A stretch of 64,000 nt of DNA. It comes from Aurantimonas aggregata (lineage in GTDB: Bacteria; Pseudomonadota; Alphaproteobacteria; Rhizobiales; Rhizobiaceae). The notes below the pieces were generated by a model, which ran no database searches, was not told where the DNA came from, and saw only the letters and a list, made by a program, of their open reading frames with translations. The number at the start of each line of letters is the position of its first letter. Position 1 is the first letter of the stretch. This document shows positions 37,617-46,286 of this stretch, piece by piece. The translations under genes were made by a program, and so were the position numbers. The stretch spans positions 124,001-188,000 of the forward strand of contig NZ_JAAAMJ010000001.1 of the NCBI RefSeq assembly GCF_010500835.1, read 5' to 3'.

Positions 37617-38252
37617 TCAGCCGGGGGTGATAAATCGCGCGCCGCGCTCGCTGACCAGCCGGTCGAACAGCGCAGCTTCCCCATCGGACAGGGTGACCGA
37701 GCGCGGATAGCGCGGCTGGTCGCGATCCTGCAGGACTGCTGTCTCGAAGCCTTCCGTTCCGGCAACGAAGCGACGCAGCCCGTCTTCTCCATAGAGCGTC
37801 CGGAAGCCCTGCATGACTGCGTCGAGGTAGCTCTGCAGGATCGCCGACTGCGTCTCGGCGGCGTCCGGGGTACCCCGGTGCGCCTCGTAGATATAGACCG
37901 GGACGTCGGCAATCGGCGGCCGCTCGACCGAGAGCCGTCCGAGATCGACGATCCGGCGGGCATAGCCGGCCTCGCGCTCGTCGACGGCTGGCAGATGCTC
38001 CACCCGGTCGTAGACGACCACCCCCTCGATGGCCTGGTCTTCGGTCGGTTGCACCGAAAGGAGCGCCATGTCGCCGTCTTCGCCACGGGGCAGCCAGAAG
38101 CGCTGCCATCCATGCGCGCTCGCCCGACGGATCCCGAGGAACTTGGTGCGCAGCGTCCGCCGATTGACCAGCGACCCGTAGCCGAAATAGGCGACGATCT
38201 CGCCCTTTTCGGCCAGCTCTGCCAGGTCGGGATGGTCTTCGTGAATGTCCAT
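37617..38252 (-). CDS. Gamma-glutamylcyclotransferase-family protein
   Basis: 211 aa. GGCT-like fold with the substrate-loop motif YFGYGSLVNRRTL near residue 23, WLPRGEDGDMALLSVQPTEDQAIEGVVV and VPVYIYEAH. The family includes ChaC-type and plant-type gamma-glutamyl cyclotransferases acting on glutathione or gamma-glutamyl amines. The catalytic Glu is not obvious to me, so the exact activity is open. It is divergent from the adjacent hydrolase gene. Confidence 0.75.
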   Translation of the reverse strand: MDIHEDHPDLAELAEKGEIVAYFGYGSLVNRRTLRTKFLGIRRASAHGWQRFWLPRGEDGDMALLSVQPTEDQAIEGVVVYDRVEHLPAVDEREAGYARRIVDLGRLSVERPPIADVPVYIYEAHRGTPDAAETQSAILQSYLDAVMQGFRTLYGEDGLRRFVAGTEGFETAVLQDRDQPRYPRSVTLSDGEAALFDRLVSERGARFITPG

Positions 38253-38392
38253 GCCGTTGCTCTACCGGAACCGTCAGCAAGTTCAACAGCCCCGGCGCCA
38301 TTCGCTCGCGCGATGCGACGGCCGGAAGGGCCGACCGGCACAGTTGGCGGACGGGCCATTGATGTCTGCGCCGGCATGCCCACGTCTGCTCC

Positions 38393-39295
38393 ATGACCGA
38401 AGCCGTATCGACTGCCTCTCCGACGCCCGTGCGGCGCCGGGACCTGACCGTTCGCACCGACGACGGCGTCGACTTGCCGGCGACGCTGTTCGTCGGCGAG
38501 AACGCCGACACCGATGCACCGGCGATCCTTTTGTCGTCCGCGGCGGCCGTCGAGCGGCGCTTCTATCGAGCCTTCGCCGAATATCTTCTCGAACGCGGCG
38601 CCCAGGCCGTGCTCACCTACAATTATCGCGGCCTCGGCGCGGCGGCCCGCCAGCCGGGCGCGCGCCAGCACCGCATGAAGGAATGGGGCACGCGGGACTT
38701 TCCCGCCGCGCTCGAGGCGCTGCAGCATCAGACCGGGGCGACCCGCCTGGTCGGCATCGGCCATTCCTTCGGCGGACTGGCGATCGGGCTGTCGGGGGTC
38801 TCAGCAAAGTTCGAGCGCTACGCGATGGTCGCCTCGCTGAACGGCTATTATCGCCGGACGCGCGAACCGCTCAAGGTCTTCGCGCGGATGAATTTCGCCG
38901 GCGTGCCGGCCACCTACCTGCTCGGACAGGTCCCCGCCTCGCTCGGGCTGGGCACCGCCCTCGCCGGTCCGATCTTCCGGGACTGGGCGCGCTGGTGCCG
39001 GCGCGAGGCGTTCTTCTTCGACGATCCGGCCGTGGCCGAAACCTCCCGCTTCGCCGATGTGCGGCTGCCGCTCCTGTCGATCGGCATTGCCGACGACCCG
39101 TGGGGCACGCCGGCCGCCGTTTCGGCGCTGCTGCGGCGCTTTCCCAACGCCGACCTGACCGAACGCTGGCTGTCGGCGCCCGAAGGGCAGCGCGCGATCG
39201 GCCACAGCGGCTTCTTCAAGCGCAATCTGCGCTCGACCCTCTGGCAGCCGGTGGCAGATTTCCTGCTGGCCGGGACCGTCCCGCCAGCGCACTGA
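38393..39295 (+). CDS. Alpha/beta hydrolase
   Basis: 300 aa. Alpha/beta-hydrolase fold with nucleophile motif GIGHSFGG (Ser125), a likely acid in IGIADDPWGTP (Asp234 or Asp235) and His271 in AIGHSGFF, which together make a credible catalytic triad. NYRGLGAA lies in the oxyanion region. It resembles the COG4757 group of predicted esterases/peptidases; the substrate is unknown. The start ATG overlaps the leader of the divergent gene's promoter region. It converges on the glutathione reductase gene. Confidence 0.82.
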   Translation: MTEAVSTASPTPVRRRDLTVRTDDGVDLPATLFVGENADTDAPAILLSSAAAVERRFYRAFAEYLLERGAQAVLTYNYRGLGAAARQPGARQHRMKEWGTRDFPAALEALQHQTGATRLVGIGHSFGGLAIGLSGVSAKFERYAMVASLNGYYRRTREPLKVFARMNFAGVPATYLLGQVPASLGLGTALAGPIFRDWARWCRREAFFFDDPAVAETSRFADVRLPLLSIGIADDPWGTPAAVSALLRRFPNADLTERWLSAPEGQRAIGHSGFFKRNLRSTLWQPVADFLLAGTVPPAH

Positions 39296-39304
39296 GGCGC
39301 TGGA

Positions 39305-40699
39305 TCAGGCCGCGATGCGCTCACCGTTCCGCAGCCGGTAGCTCGGCTCGTACATGGTGACGAGTTCCTCGGCCATGGTCGGATGGACCGCCATGGTGGA
39401 ATCGAACTGGTCCTTCGTCACGCCGGCCTTGACCGCGATCCCCAGCACCTGACTGAGCTCGCCCGCGTCGGGCCCGAGAATATGGGCGCCGATCACCTTT
39501 CGGCTGGCCGCATCGACGACCAGCTTGATCATGGTCCGCTCGTCACGGCCCGACAGGCTGTTCTTCAGCGGCTTGAACGTCGCCTTGTAGATCTCGATCT
39601 CGTCGAAGCTCTTGGCAGCGTTGGCTTCCGTCAATCCGACGGTGCCGATCTCGGGCTGGGAGAATACGGCCGTGGCGATCGTGTCGTAATCCGGACGGGT
39701 GGGATTGTCCCGGAACGCCGTCTCCACGAAGCACATCGCCTCGTGGATGGCGACCGGCGTCAGCTGGACGCGATGCGTCACGTCGCCGATGGCGAAGATA
39801 TTGTCGGCGGTCGTGCGGGAATATTCGTCGACCACCACGCCGCCACGGGCGTCGAGTTCGACACCGGCCTTCTCGCACCCGAGATTCTCGGTATTCGCCT
39901 TGCGGCCGATCGCCAGCATGACCTCGTCGGCATCGAGGATGTCGCCACTCTCGCAATGCGCCTCGAAGCGCCCGTCCGGCTTCTGCACGACCTTGATCAG
40001 CGTGTCGCGGCAGCGCACCGACATGCCCTTGTGCTCCATCGCCTGGTGCAGGCCGTGGCGAAGATCGTCATCGAAGCCCTGCAGGATCTCCTGGCCGCGA
40101 TAGACCAGCGTCGTCTGGACACCGAGGCCCAGAAAGATGTTGGCGAACTCCACTGCGATATAGCCGCCGCCCAGGATCACCACGGACCCCGGCAGGCGCT
40201 CCAGATGGAACGCTTCCTCGGACGTGATGCAGTGCTCGGCACCCGGCAGGTCGGCAAACGGGTTGGGACGGCCGCCGGTGGCGATCAGGATCTTGTCGGC
40301 CGTGACCACCTTGTCCGTCGCCAGCAGCCGGATCTCGTGCTGCCCCTCGATCACCGCGCGCGACGCAAGGATCTGCGCTCCGGTCTTCTGGACATTGGCG
40401 TGATAGATGCCTTCGAGGCGCTCGATCTCCCGGTCCTTGTTGGCCATCAGTCGCGACCAGTCGAAGCGGCGCTCGCCGAAGTTCCAGCCGAAGCCGCGGG
40501 CATCTTCCCACGCCTCGGAGAACTGCGAGGCATAGACGAACAGCTTCTTCGGCACGCAGCCACGGATGACGCAGGTGCCGCCGAAGCGATATTCCTCGGC
40601 GATGGCGACCTTCTTGCCGAGCATCGCAGCGCGGCGCGCCGCACGGACGCCGCCCGAGCCGCCACCGATGACGAAGAGATCGTAGTCGTATGCGCTCAA
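39305..40699 (-). CDS. gor: Glutathione-disulfide reductase (TTG start)
   Basis: 464 aa. It has an FAD-binding GGGSGG, the redox-active disulfide GGTCVIRGCVPKK (Cys43 and Cys48), the NADPH-binding GGGYIAVEFA, ADKILIATGG, a second FAD motif IFAIGDVTHR and the C-terminal catalytic VHPTMAEE. It reduces oxidised glutathione with NADPH. No ATG lies at the expected N-terminus: the conserved beginning SAYDYDLFVIGGG is preceded by TTG at 40699, which I take as the start. The in-frame ATG 48 codons earlier overlaps the upstream gene and adds an Arg-rich leader. It lies 14 bp downstream of the DUF2059 gene and so is probably cotranscribed with it. Confidence 0.92.
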   Translation of the reverse strand: MSAYDYDLFVIGGGSGGVRAARRAAMLGKKVAIAEEYRFGGTCVIRGCVPKKLFVYASQFSEAWEDARGFGWNFGERRFDWSRLMANKDREIERLEGIYHANVQKTGAQILASRAVIEGQHEIRLLATDKVVTADKILIATGGRPNPFADLPGAEHCITSEEAFHLERLPGSVVILGGGYIAVEFANIFLGLGVQTTLVYRGQEILQGFDDDLRHGLHQAMEHKGMSVRCRDTLIKVVQKPDGRFEAHCESGDILDADEVMLAIGRKANTENLGCEKAGVELDARGGVVVDEYSRTTADNIFAIGDVTHRVQLTPVAIHEAMCFVETAFRDNPTRPDYDTIATAVFSQPEIGTVGLTEANAAKSFDEIEIYKATFKPLKNSLSGRDERTMIKLVVDAASRKVIGAHILGPDAGELSQVLGIAVKAGVTKDQFDSTMAVHPTMAEELVTMYEPSYRLRNGERIAA

Positions 40700-40713
40700 G
40701 TCGGCACCCGTTC

Positions 40714-41277
40714 TTACTGCGGCGTCGCGGGAGCGGCAGGATCGGCCGGCGCCGCCCCATCGGCGGGTGCTTCGCCGCCGTAGAGCTCGTTCATGCCCTC
40801 GAGCGCGCTCTGGCGCAGATCGCGTTCGATGCCGTTGCTCCACACCTCGACCGCCTGGAGCATGTCCCGCGTCGCCGCCGGACCCTGCGCCAGCAGCTTC
40901 TGGCCCGCCTCGGACTGGTAGAAGTCGGCGATGGCGCGAAGCTCTTCCTCGGTGAAGAGGTTGGCGTAGACGCGGGCGACTTCCGATTCCAGCGCGGCGC
41001 GGCGCGATGCCAGCTCGATGGCCCGCTCGTCGACCATCTCCGAGATCTCGTCCTGGCGGTCGGGACTGTTGGGGATCAGCTCGGCCTTGATCTGCGTCGC
41101 CGCATTCGGAAGGATGTTGTCGAACTGCGCCGTCGCGTCGATGGCGGCAATGGCGTCGCGGGCGGCGGCGATGTGCGAGGCGGTAGCCTCCTGCGCCATC
41201 GCCGATGCCGGCGCCATCAGCACGAAGGCGGCGGCCGCAAACAGGCCCCGGCGCGTCGATTGGCTGAAGTTCATCAA
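40714..41277 (-). CDS. Exported DUF2059 domain protein
   Basis: 187 aa. A Sec signal peptide (GLFAAAAFVLMAPASAMAQ) is followed by a helical DUF2059 domain with VARVYANLFTEEELRAIADFYQSEAGQKLL, which is the family core. It ends in a Pro/Ala-rich tail. The function is unknown. It lies just upstream of gor in the same direction, an arrangement that may be conserved. ATG codons at 41277 and 41274 are both possible starts. Confidence 0.88.
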   Translation of the reverse strand: MMNFSQSTRRGLFAAAAFVLMAPASAMAQEATASHIAAARDAIAAIDATAQFDNILPNAATQIKAELIPNSPDRQDEISEMVDERAIELASRRAALESEVARVYANLFTEEELRAIADFYQSEAGQKLLAQGPAATRDMLQAVEVWSNGIERDLRQSALEGMNELYGGEAPADGAAPADPAAPATPQ

Positions 41278-41470
41278 GCGTTAGTCTCCGTTATCTGGCG
41301 ATGCCCCGCATCGGATCGCATCGGCTTATCACGTTATCACGACAAAGACTGGCCGGCTGGCCCGTGCCTCGTGCCCGTGCAGGGCCGGCAGCAGCCAGCC
41401 CGTTCGTCCCTTGGCCCCGGGTCTAGTGGATCGCCGCATGGCCTGACAAGTCGGCTCGCCGCCGTCGGCT

Positions 41471-42166
41471 TCACGCCTTGAGGATCGAAACCCCATCTGC
41501 GGAAGCCAGGATCGCCTCGGTGGCAAGTCCGAGGAACAGCCCGTGCTCGACGACACCGGGTACCGAATGCAGCGCCGCGGACAGTGCTTCCGGATCCTCG
41601 ATGCGGCCATAGGCTGCGTCGAGGATCAGGTGGCCGCTATCGGTGATGAAAGGCTCCTCGCCGACCCGGCGCAGGGTCAGGTCAGGATCGAGACCGAGAG
41701 CCCGCGACGCTTTCTGGATCGCCAGGAAGGTCGCGATCAGCCCGAAGCCGTTGATCTCGATCGGCAGCGGAAAGTCGCCGAGCGTCTCTACCTGCTTCGA
41801 GGCGTCGGCGATCACCAGCATCCGGTCCGACGCCGCCGCGACGATCTTTTCGCGCAGCAGCGCGCCGCCGCCGCCCTTGATGAGCCGCAACCGGCCATCG
41901 AGTTCGTCGGCACCGTCGATCGCCACGTCCAGCTGCGGCACAGCCTCCAGCGTCGCCGTCGGCACGCCGAGCTCGCGGCAGAGCGCCTCGGAACGTTCCG
42001 AGGTGGTCACCCCGACGATGCCGAGCCCGCCTTCGACGCGCTCGGCCAGGAGACGGATGAACGCCTCGGCGGTCGAGCCAGTGCCGATGCCGAGCCGCAT
42101 GCCGTCCTCGACACGGTCGAGCGCCGCTTTCGCGGCCTGTCGCTTCAGTTCCTGCATGTCCGCCAT
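41471..42166 (-). CDS. rpiA: Ribose-5-phosphate isomerase A
   Basis: 231 aa. It interconverts ribose 5-phosphate and ribulose 5-phosphate in the pentose phosphate pathway. Motifs are [46 protein letters not shown] (catalytic Asp, Glu and Lys) and VIADASKQV. The start MADMQELKR gives the family length and has AGGAAA upstream. Longer in-frame starts would read through the promoter shared with gph. It is divergent from gph, with about 150 bp between. Confidence 0.95.
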   Translation of the reverse strand: MADMQELKRQAAKAALDRVEDGMRLGIGTGSTAEAFIRLLAERVEGGLGIVGVTTSERSEALCRELGVPTATLEAVPQLDVAIDGADELDGRLRLIKGGGGALLREKIVAAASDRMLVIADASKQVETLGDFPLPIEINGFGLIATFLAIQKASRALGLDPDLTLRRVGEEPFITDSGHLILDAAYGRIEDPEALSAALHSVPGVVEHGLFLGLATEAILASADGVSILKA

Positions 42167-42319
42167 GACGGCCCCGTTTCCTGCGCGTTCTGCCCGCTCG
42201 TCTAGCCGGTCTACCGCAAGGTGTCGATTGCCGTCCCCGGCGGTTGACGTCATGACCAAGTCCGGCCAGAGCGGTCGACGCCGCAGGATCGCGGCGATCA
42301 GCGCAAGGCGAACCCTGAC

Positions 42320-43006
42320 ATGACGGATGTCGCTGTCTTCGATCTCGACGGCACGCTGGTCGACACCGCGCCGGATCTCACTGCCAGCCTGAACTACTGC
42401 CTGGCGGCGGCGGGCATGGACGCCGTGCCGCTCGACCTCGTGCGCCCGCATGCCGGCCACGGCGCCAGGGTGATGCTGCGTCAAGCCTATGGCTGGGACG
42501 GCCGCCCGCTCGGCGAGACCGAGGAAGACGAGCAGCTGTCACGGTTCCTGGAGCATTACGAGGCAAACATCGCGGTGCAGTCGCGCCCCTTCCCCGGCGC
42601 CCTCGACGCCATGGAGCGCCTCGCCGCCGGGGGCTTCACGCTGGCCGTCTGCACCAACAAGCACGAGCGGCTGGCCGTGCTGCTCCTGTCGGAACTCGGC
42701 ATGGCCTACCGCTTCGCGGCGATCTGCGGTGCGGACACCTTCGCCCGCCGCAAGCCCGATCCGCTTCACCTCACCGGCACCATCGACAGGAGCTTCGGCA
42801 AACCGGCCGGATCGATCATGATCGGCGACACGATCACCGATATCGCCACGGCCCGCGCGGCGGGAGTCGCTTCGGTGCTGGTGGATTTCGGGTATGCGCC
42901 GGACCCGGAGGCCCGCGCCGGGGCGACGGTGGTGATCGACGATTATGCCCGGCTCGACGCCGCCTTCGCTCGCCAGATCGTGGCCAGGGCGGCGCTGCGG
43001 CGCTAG
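42320..43006 (+). CDS. gph: Phosphoglycolate phosphatase-like HAD hydrolase
   Basis: 228 aa. HAD superfamily with motif [11 protein letters not shown] at residue 7, motif II VCTNKHE, the Lys in RRKPDP (motif III) and motif [18 protein letters not shown]. The helical cap domain is of the Gph type. It removes 2-phosphoglycolate formed by DNA repair or oxygenase side reactions. Other sugar-phosphate substrates are possible. It lies just upstream of the tRNA-Val gene on the same strand. Confidence 0.88.
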   Translation: MTDVAVFDLDGTLVDTAPDLTASLNYCLAAAGMDAVPLDLVRPHAGHGARVMLRQAYGWDGRPLGETEEDEQLSRFLEHYEANIAVQSRPFPGALDAMERLAAGGFTLAVCTNKHERLAVLLLSELGMAYRFAAICGADTFARRKPDPLHLTGTIDRSFGKPAGSIMIGDTITDIATARAAGVASVLVDFGYAPDPEARAGATVVIDDYARLDAAFARQIVARAALRR

Positions 43007-43110
43007 ACGGGGCGGACCGCATCTGTTCCTGGCAAGCCGCTTGTTGACGAATGGGCCGTTCGGGCACTATATCCCCGGCACCTTGCCGCTGGCGCCTTGC
43101 CGCGCGGTCC

Positions 43111-43185
43111 GGGCGCGTAGCTCAGCGGGAGAGCACCTCGTTCACACCGAGGGGGTCACAGGTTCGATCCCTGTCGCGCCCACCA
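43111..43185 (+). tRNA. tRNA-Val(CAC)
   Basis: 75 nt with an encoded CCA. The acceptor stem is GGGCGCG/CGCGCCC, the D arm is GCTC...GAGC, the anticodon stem is CCTCG/CGAGG with loop TTCACAC (anticodon CAC at 43143-43145), and the T arm is ACAGG-TTCGATC-CCTGT. All stems pair perfectly. It reads valine GTG codons, which are very frequent in this GC-rich genome. Its 3' end borders a patchy accessory region, a common site for island insertion, although I see no repeated 3' end copy further on. Confidence 0.97.
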
Positions 43186-43268
43186 TTCTTCCATTGGGCC
43201 GAACATCTTACACCCTCGGAATTTGCACCAAGCCGCTACCTTCTCCGCAGGCGAAGGAGGCATGCGAC

Positions 43269-43451
43269 GTGACAAACTCCAGCCTTCGCCCCTCCGACAG
43301 CGCCCCGATCAAGAGCGAGCTGCGCTACGACGAGGCACCGGCGATCTCTTCTGGACGAAGGCACGCTCGAGCCGCCGCTTGGACCGCCCTGCTCTATGCG
43401 TTGGGAGCGGCGGCTACAGGAGCAACGAGAACGAGCGACGCGAACATCTAG
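43269..43451 (+). CDS. Possible small protein (GTG start, strong ribosome site)
   Basis: 60 codons starting at GTG, 8 nt after AAGGAGG, one of the best ribosome sites in the window. The product has a polar first half and a hydrophobic stretch (AAAWTALLYALGAAATGA) that could be one membrane helix. I recognise no family. Without homology this remains a guess; it could be a remnant like the transposase fragment just downstream. Confidence 0.35.
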   Translation: MTNSSLRPSDSAPIKSELRYDEAPAISSGRRHARAAAWTALLYALGAAATGATRTSDANI

Positions 43452-43574
43452 TCCATCGTGTCACCTGACTCCTGAAGACCGGCGGGTGGCCGGAGGGGCG
43501 GCTCGACCACGAGGATGACTGCACGGGTAACGACCGGCGGGCACCTGAGACCCGCCACCGGGGTTCAAAACTTT

Positions 43575-43770
43575 GCCAACCGGTAACCCCCTGAGACAAT
43601 GCTGCGACGGAGAGTCTCTTGCTTCCGAAAGGACGGCGCGGAAATTTTACCGTAAACGCGATCAGGCGAAGGCAGACGTGTTCGACCATATCGAGCGCTT
43701 GTATAATCCGACGCGCAGAGCGAGCTTGGGTTAGCTTAGCCCAAGAGACTTCGAGCGACGGGAGCGTTAG
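43575..43770 (+). pseudogene. Decayed 3' end of an IS3-family transposase (OrfB)
   Basis: In one frame the sequence reads DNAATESLL. After a one-base shift it continues SERTARKFYRKRDQAKADVF, then DHIERLYNPTRRASLG, a stop, and LSPRDFERRER. This lines up with the typical IS3-type OrfB end [50 protein letters not shown]. The His-Ser-Thr of the RRHSTLG motif is damaged and a stop replaces the Tyr. At least two frameshifts and one stop show that it is dead. The rest of the element is missing upstream. The following 90 bp has a GC hairpin (GGGCC...GGCCC) but no gene. Confidence 0.72.
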
Positions 43771-43862
43771 CCAACCTTGTCTCCATCAGACCGACAGCAG
43801 GCCAGTTCGATCGCTGGGCCCCCCTTCGGGCGGCCCAGCTAATTGGCATATGCAGCGGCTGC

Positions 43863-44558
43863 CTAGTTCGGGTTCTGCCCCGGAACGACACCACCCGAAG
43901 GGGTGGTCGACTCGGCCGGATCAGCACCGCCCTGACCGCTGGCCGCCGTCGACGCGCCGGATTCCTGCGACGACATCGAGCCTTCGGTGGCGCCGGACGT
44001 CGTTGCCGACGTCGACCCGGTGACCATCGCATCGGCACCCGTGGTCATGACCATCTGATGGTGCTGCTCGAGAACCGGAAGGGTCGTCGCGGCAAACTCG
44101 CGGATGGGACCGGCTTCGCCGCCCTGTGCGTAGGCGCCGAACAGAGCAACCGCCTCATCATGGGCCTGACGCTGCATCTGGAGATACGCCGCGTCGAACT
44201 GGCCTTCGGGCAGGTCCTGCAACTGATCAACCATCTGCTGGTGGCGCTGGTCCAGGCCCGCAGGCACCGCGAGATCGGCACCGGAGGCTTCCACTGCCTG
44301 CATCAGCGCCTCGCCGGCGGCAGTGTGATCCTGCACCATGCGCTGCGCGAAATGGCGTACGTCAGCGCTCTGGGTACGCTCCAGCGCCAGTTCGCTGGAC
44401 TCGATCTCGAAGCGGTTCGAGAACGTCGCCGTCGGCACGAATTCTGCGGCGGTCAGCGCGGCCTGCTGCTGGGTGGCCGGGGCGGCCGTCTGCGCCGAAG
44501 CGACGCTCGGGACGAACAGCGCGGCAGCCAGGGCTGTGGTGACAAAATATCGGTTCAT
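43863..44558 (-). CDS. Exported DUF4142 protein
   Basis: 231 aa. A signal peptide (YFVTTALAAALFVPSVASAQ) is followed by the DUF4142 helical domain: FSNRFEIESSELALERTQSADVRHFAQRMVQDHTAAGEALM, LPEGQFDAAYLQMQRQAHDEAVALF and LPVLEQHHQMV. The last 60 residues are a Ser/Gly/Thr-rich disordered tail. DUF4142 proteins are ferritin-like periplasmic proteins often induced by general stress; their biochemical role is unknown. An exact EcfG-type promoter lies about 40 bp upstream of the ATG, so control by the general stress sigma factor is likely. The start MNRYFV was chosen to put the signal peptide first. Confidence 0.88.
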   Translation of the reverse strand: MNRYFVTTALAAALFVPSVASAQTAAPATQQQAALTAAEFVPTATFSNRFEIESSELALERTQSADVRHFAQRMVQDHTAAGEALMQAVEASGADLAVPAGLDQRHQQMVDQLQDLPEGQFDAAYLQMQRQAHDEAVALFGAYAQGGEAGPIREFAATTLPVLEQHHQMVMTTGADAMVTGSTSATTSGATEGSMSSQESGASTAASGQGGADPAESTTPSGGVVPGQNPN

Positions 44559-44988
44559 TGGAATGATCCTGTGCTTGAGGGGCTCGTTGCCCACATGGCA
44601 CCCCAACGCACGCCGATTTTTGATGTTCCGGAACAATAAGTTAGCCGACGATCAGACCTTTCCCCAAGGGACTCTGACGCCGGCCTGGTGGCGAAGGAAG
44701 AATCCTGGACGGGTGGGACGCCGGTGCCTTCGCCAACGTCGAAATCGGCATGGCAAGTGCAGATCGTCGGGAGCGAAGTCGGTGTCTGCGCATTTGTCGC
44801 TGATCATGCGCGGTGAGCACCTTGTTGTTGAGGAATCTCAGAACCCCTCGACCGCAGATCCTGGGGCGGAAGCCGCGTATGAGTCCGCTCGGTCCACTGC
44901 GGCGGGAGCGCCGGGCGCATTAGGACCCCGCCGATCACACCCGCACAGCCTGAGCACGACGCGCGGCTAGCAAAGCAGAGGCAGACGA
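44559..44988. other. Intergenic region between DUF4142 and a membrane-protein gene
   Basis: 430 bp. The first 70 bp hold the EcfG-type promoter of the DUF4142 gene. The rest (about 44640-44970) shows no convincing open frame; a 210-codon plus-strand frame covering it is antisense to the DUF4142 5' end and has no coding character. It presumably holds the promoter for the 139-aa membrane protein, which I cannot place. Confidence 0.4.
44605..44629 (-). promoter_or_regulatory. EcfG-type general stress promoter for the DUF4142 gene
   Basis: On the minus strand GGAAC, 16 nt, CGTT: an exact match to the EcfG (alphaproteobacterial general stress response) consensus. The -10 lies 46 bp before the ATG of an exported DUF4142 gene, a spacing suitable for a short leader. 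Confidence 0.7.
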
Positions 44989-45408
44989 ATGACGGCCAAA
45001 CGACTGTTGCTGAAGAATCTGCGCCTCAGCGTCATGGACAACTCGTCAGCCTACGCTTTCTCCATAACCATCACGGGCACCTACGCGCTCCTCGCCACGA
45101 TTGCAGCGCCCGGCCCGCTCGAGATCTTTGCCGGAGCCGGAGGCGCAGTATGCGCGTTCATGGTCGCAGAACTGCTGACGCTGCTGCTGCTTCGCGAAGA
45201 CCCGCAGCGGTCCGACACGGTCAAACTGCTCGGGCGGATGCTCAACCTGCTGTCGGTCGGCTGCGCGACGGGTGCGGCGTATCTGTGCGGCCTTCTGTTG
45301 GACGGGCCGTTCGGCTGGCTGGTGGCCGGATTCACCGCAAGCCTGATCTTCATCTTGCTGGAAGGGCTGGAACTCGCCTTGGCCGAGGCGAAGGAAAAGG
45401 GCGTCTGA
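44989..45408 (+). CDS. Four-helix integral membrane protein, unknown function
   Basis: 139 aa with four predicted transmembrane helices (about 22-44, 45-70, 82-105 and 107-130), for example AFSITITGTYALLATIAA and FGWLVAGFTASLIFILLEGL, and a basic N-terminus (KRLLLKNLRL). AGAGG sits 7 nt before the ATG. I recognise no family. Codon use and hydrophobicity pattern are convincing for a real gene. It converges on the DUF2243 gene. Confidence 0.65.
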   Translation: MTAKRLLLKNLRLSVMDNSSAYAFSITITGTYALLATIAAPGPLEIFAGAGGAVCAFMVAELLTLLLLREDPQRSDTVKLLGRMLNLLSVGCATGAAYLCGLLLDGPFGWLVAGFTASLIFILLEGLELALAEAKEKGV

Positions 45409-45475
45409 CGCAGGCACATGCGTCGACGGGCACGGGCGGATCTGCGGTCGCGCATCTTGCGCGGGTGGTCGAACG

Positions 45476-46243
45476 TCAGACCCGCAGATAATCGAAGCAG
45501 CCCGCCGGCAGACCGGCACCACTGACCAGAATGGCGCCGTGCCGATAGAGCGTCGATGTCCATGTGCCGGGATCGGTCTCGATCACCAGTAATTCGCCGC
45601 TCGGATCGGACCAGACGAGGCGGCCCCCGACCAGCGACATCGCTTCCAAGGCAGCGCCCGGGGCCGTTCCAGGCGCGAAGAGGACTGTCGTAAACTCACG
45701 GTCCCGAGGCGGTTGCAAGGCCTGTGTTCCAGCCCCCACGGTCGCGAGGGTCGCCAGTGCCGCGGCGACGACCGACGGCTTTCCGGGCGAACCGCCGGTC
45801 GGGCGCGAGCCCATCCACCAGCCGAGCAGAATGGGAACGAGGCCGAACACCACGAACCACAGCAGATCCCAGAACAATGGGGATGCGCTGTCCATCCGGA
45901 TGCGGTGGATTCCCAGGAGCCAGTGCGACAAGAGGCTGTCGAGCACGTGCCAGGCGCCGAAGCCGAGCAGTAAGGCCGCAGTCAGTTGGATCCCCGACAC
46001 TGCGCCGCCGCCCCGCCAGGAACGCCAGAGCATCCAGAGGCCTGCCCCGGCGACAACGTACATGAACGCGTGGAAATATCCGTCGGCGGCGACCTGGAAC
46101 CTCAGGTCGTCGGAGTTGATGGCGCTGAGCAGGTGATGCCACTGTAGGATCTGATGCAGCAGGATGCCATCAAAGAAGCCGCCCAGCGAGAAGCCGAGCA
46201 GATACCCTGCCCATCGGGAACCGGGAGACGTTGTCGCTGACAC
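45476..46243 (-). CDS. DUF2243 membrane protein with extra C-terminal domain
   Basis: 255 aa. Residues about 10-155 match the DUF2243 membrane family: LLGFSLGGFFDGILLHQILQWHHLLS, a Tyr/His-rich FHAFMYVVAGAGL, FGAWHVLDSLLSHWLLGIHRI and WDLLWFVVFGLVPILLGWW, giving four helices with several conserved His that could bind metal or haem. The last 90 residues (after a fifth hydrophobic stretch) form a soluble domain not usual for the family. The function is unknown. It lies 43 bp after the SDR gene on the same strand. Confidence 0.85.
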   Translation of the reverse strand: MSATTSPGSRWAGYLLGFSLGGFFDGILLHQILQWHHLLSAINSDDLRFQVAADGYFHAFMYVVAGAGLWMLWRSWRGGGAVSGIQLTAALLLGFGAWHVLDSLLSHWLLGIHRIRMDSASPLFWDLLWFVVFGLVPILLGWWMGSRPTGGSPGKPSVVAAALATLATVGAGTQALQPPRDREFTTVLFAPGTAPGAALEAMSLVGGRLVWSDPSGELLVIETDPGTWTSTLYRHGAILVSGAGLPAGCFDYLRV

Positions 46244-46286
46244 GATCTTCTCCTATGCCGTACGGAGGCCGTCGAAGTTTTGACGA

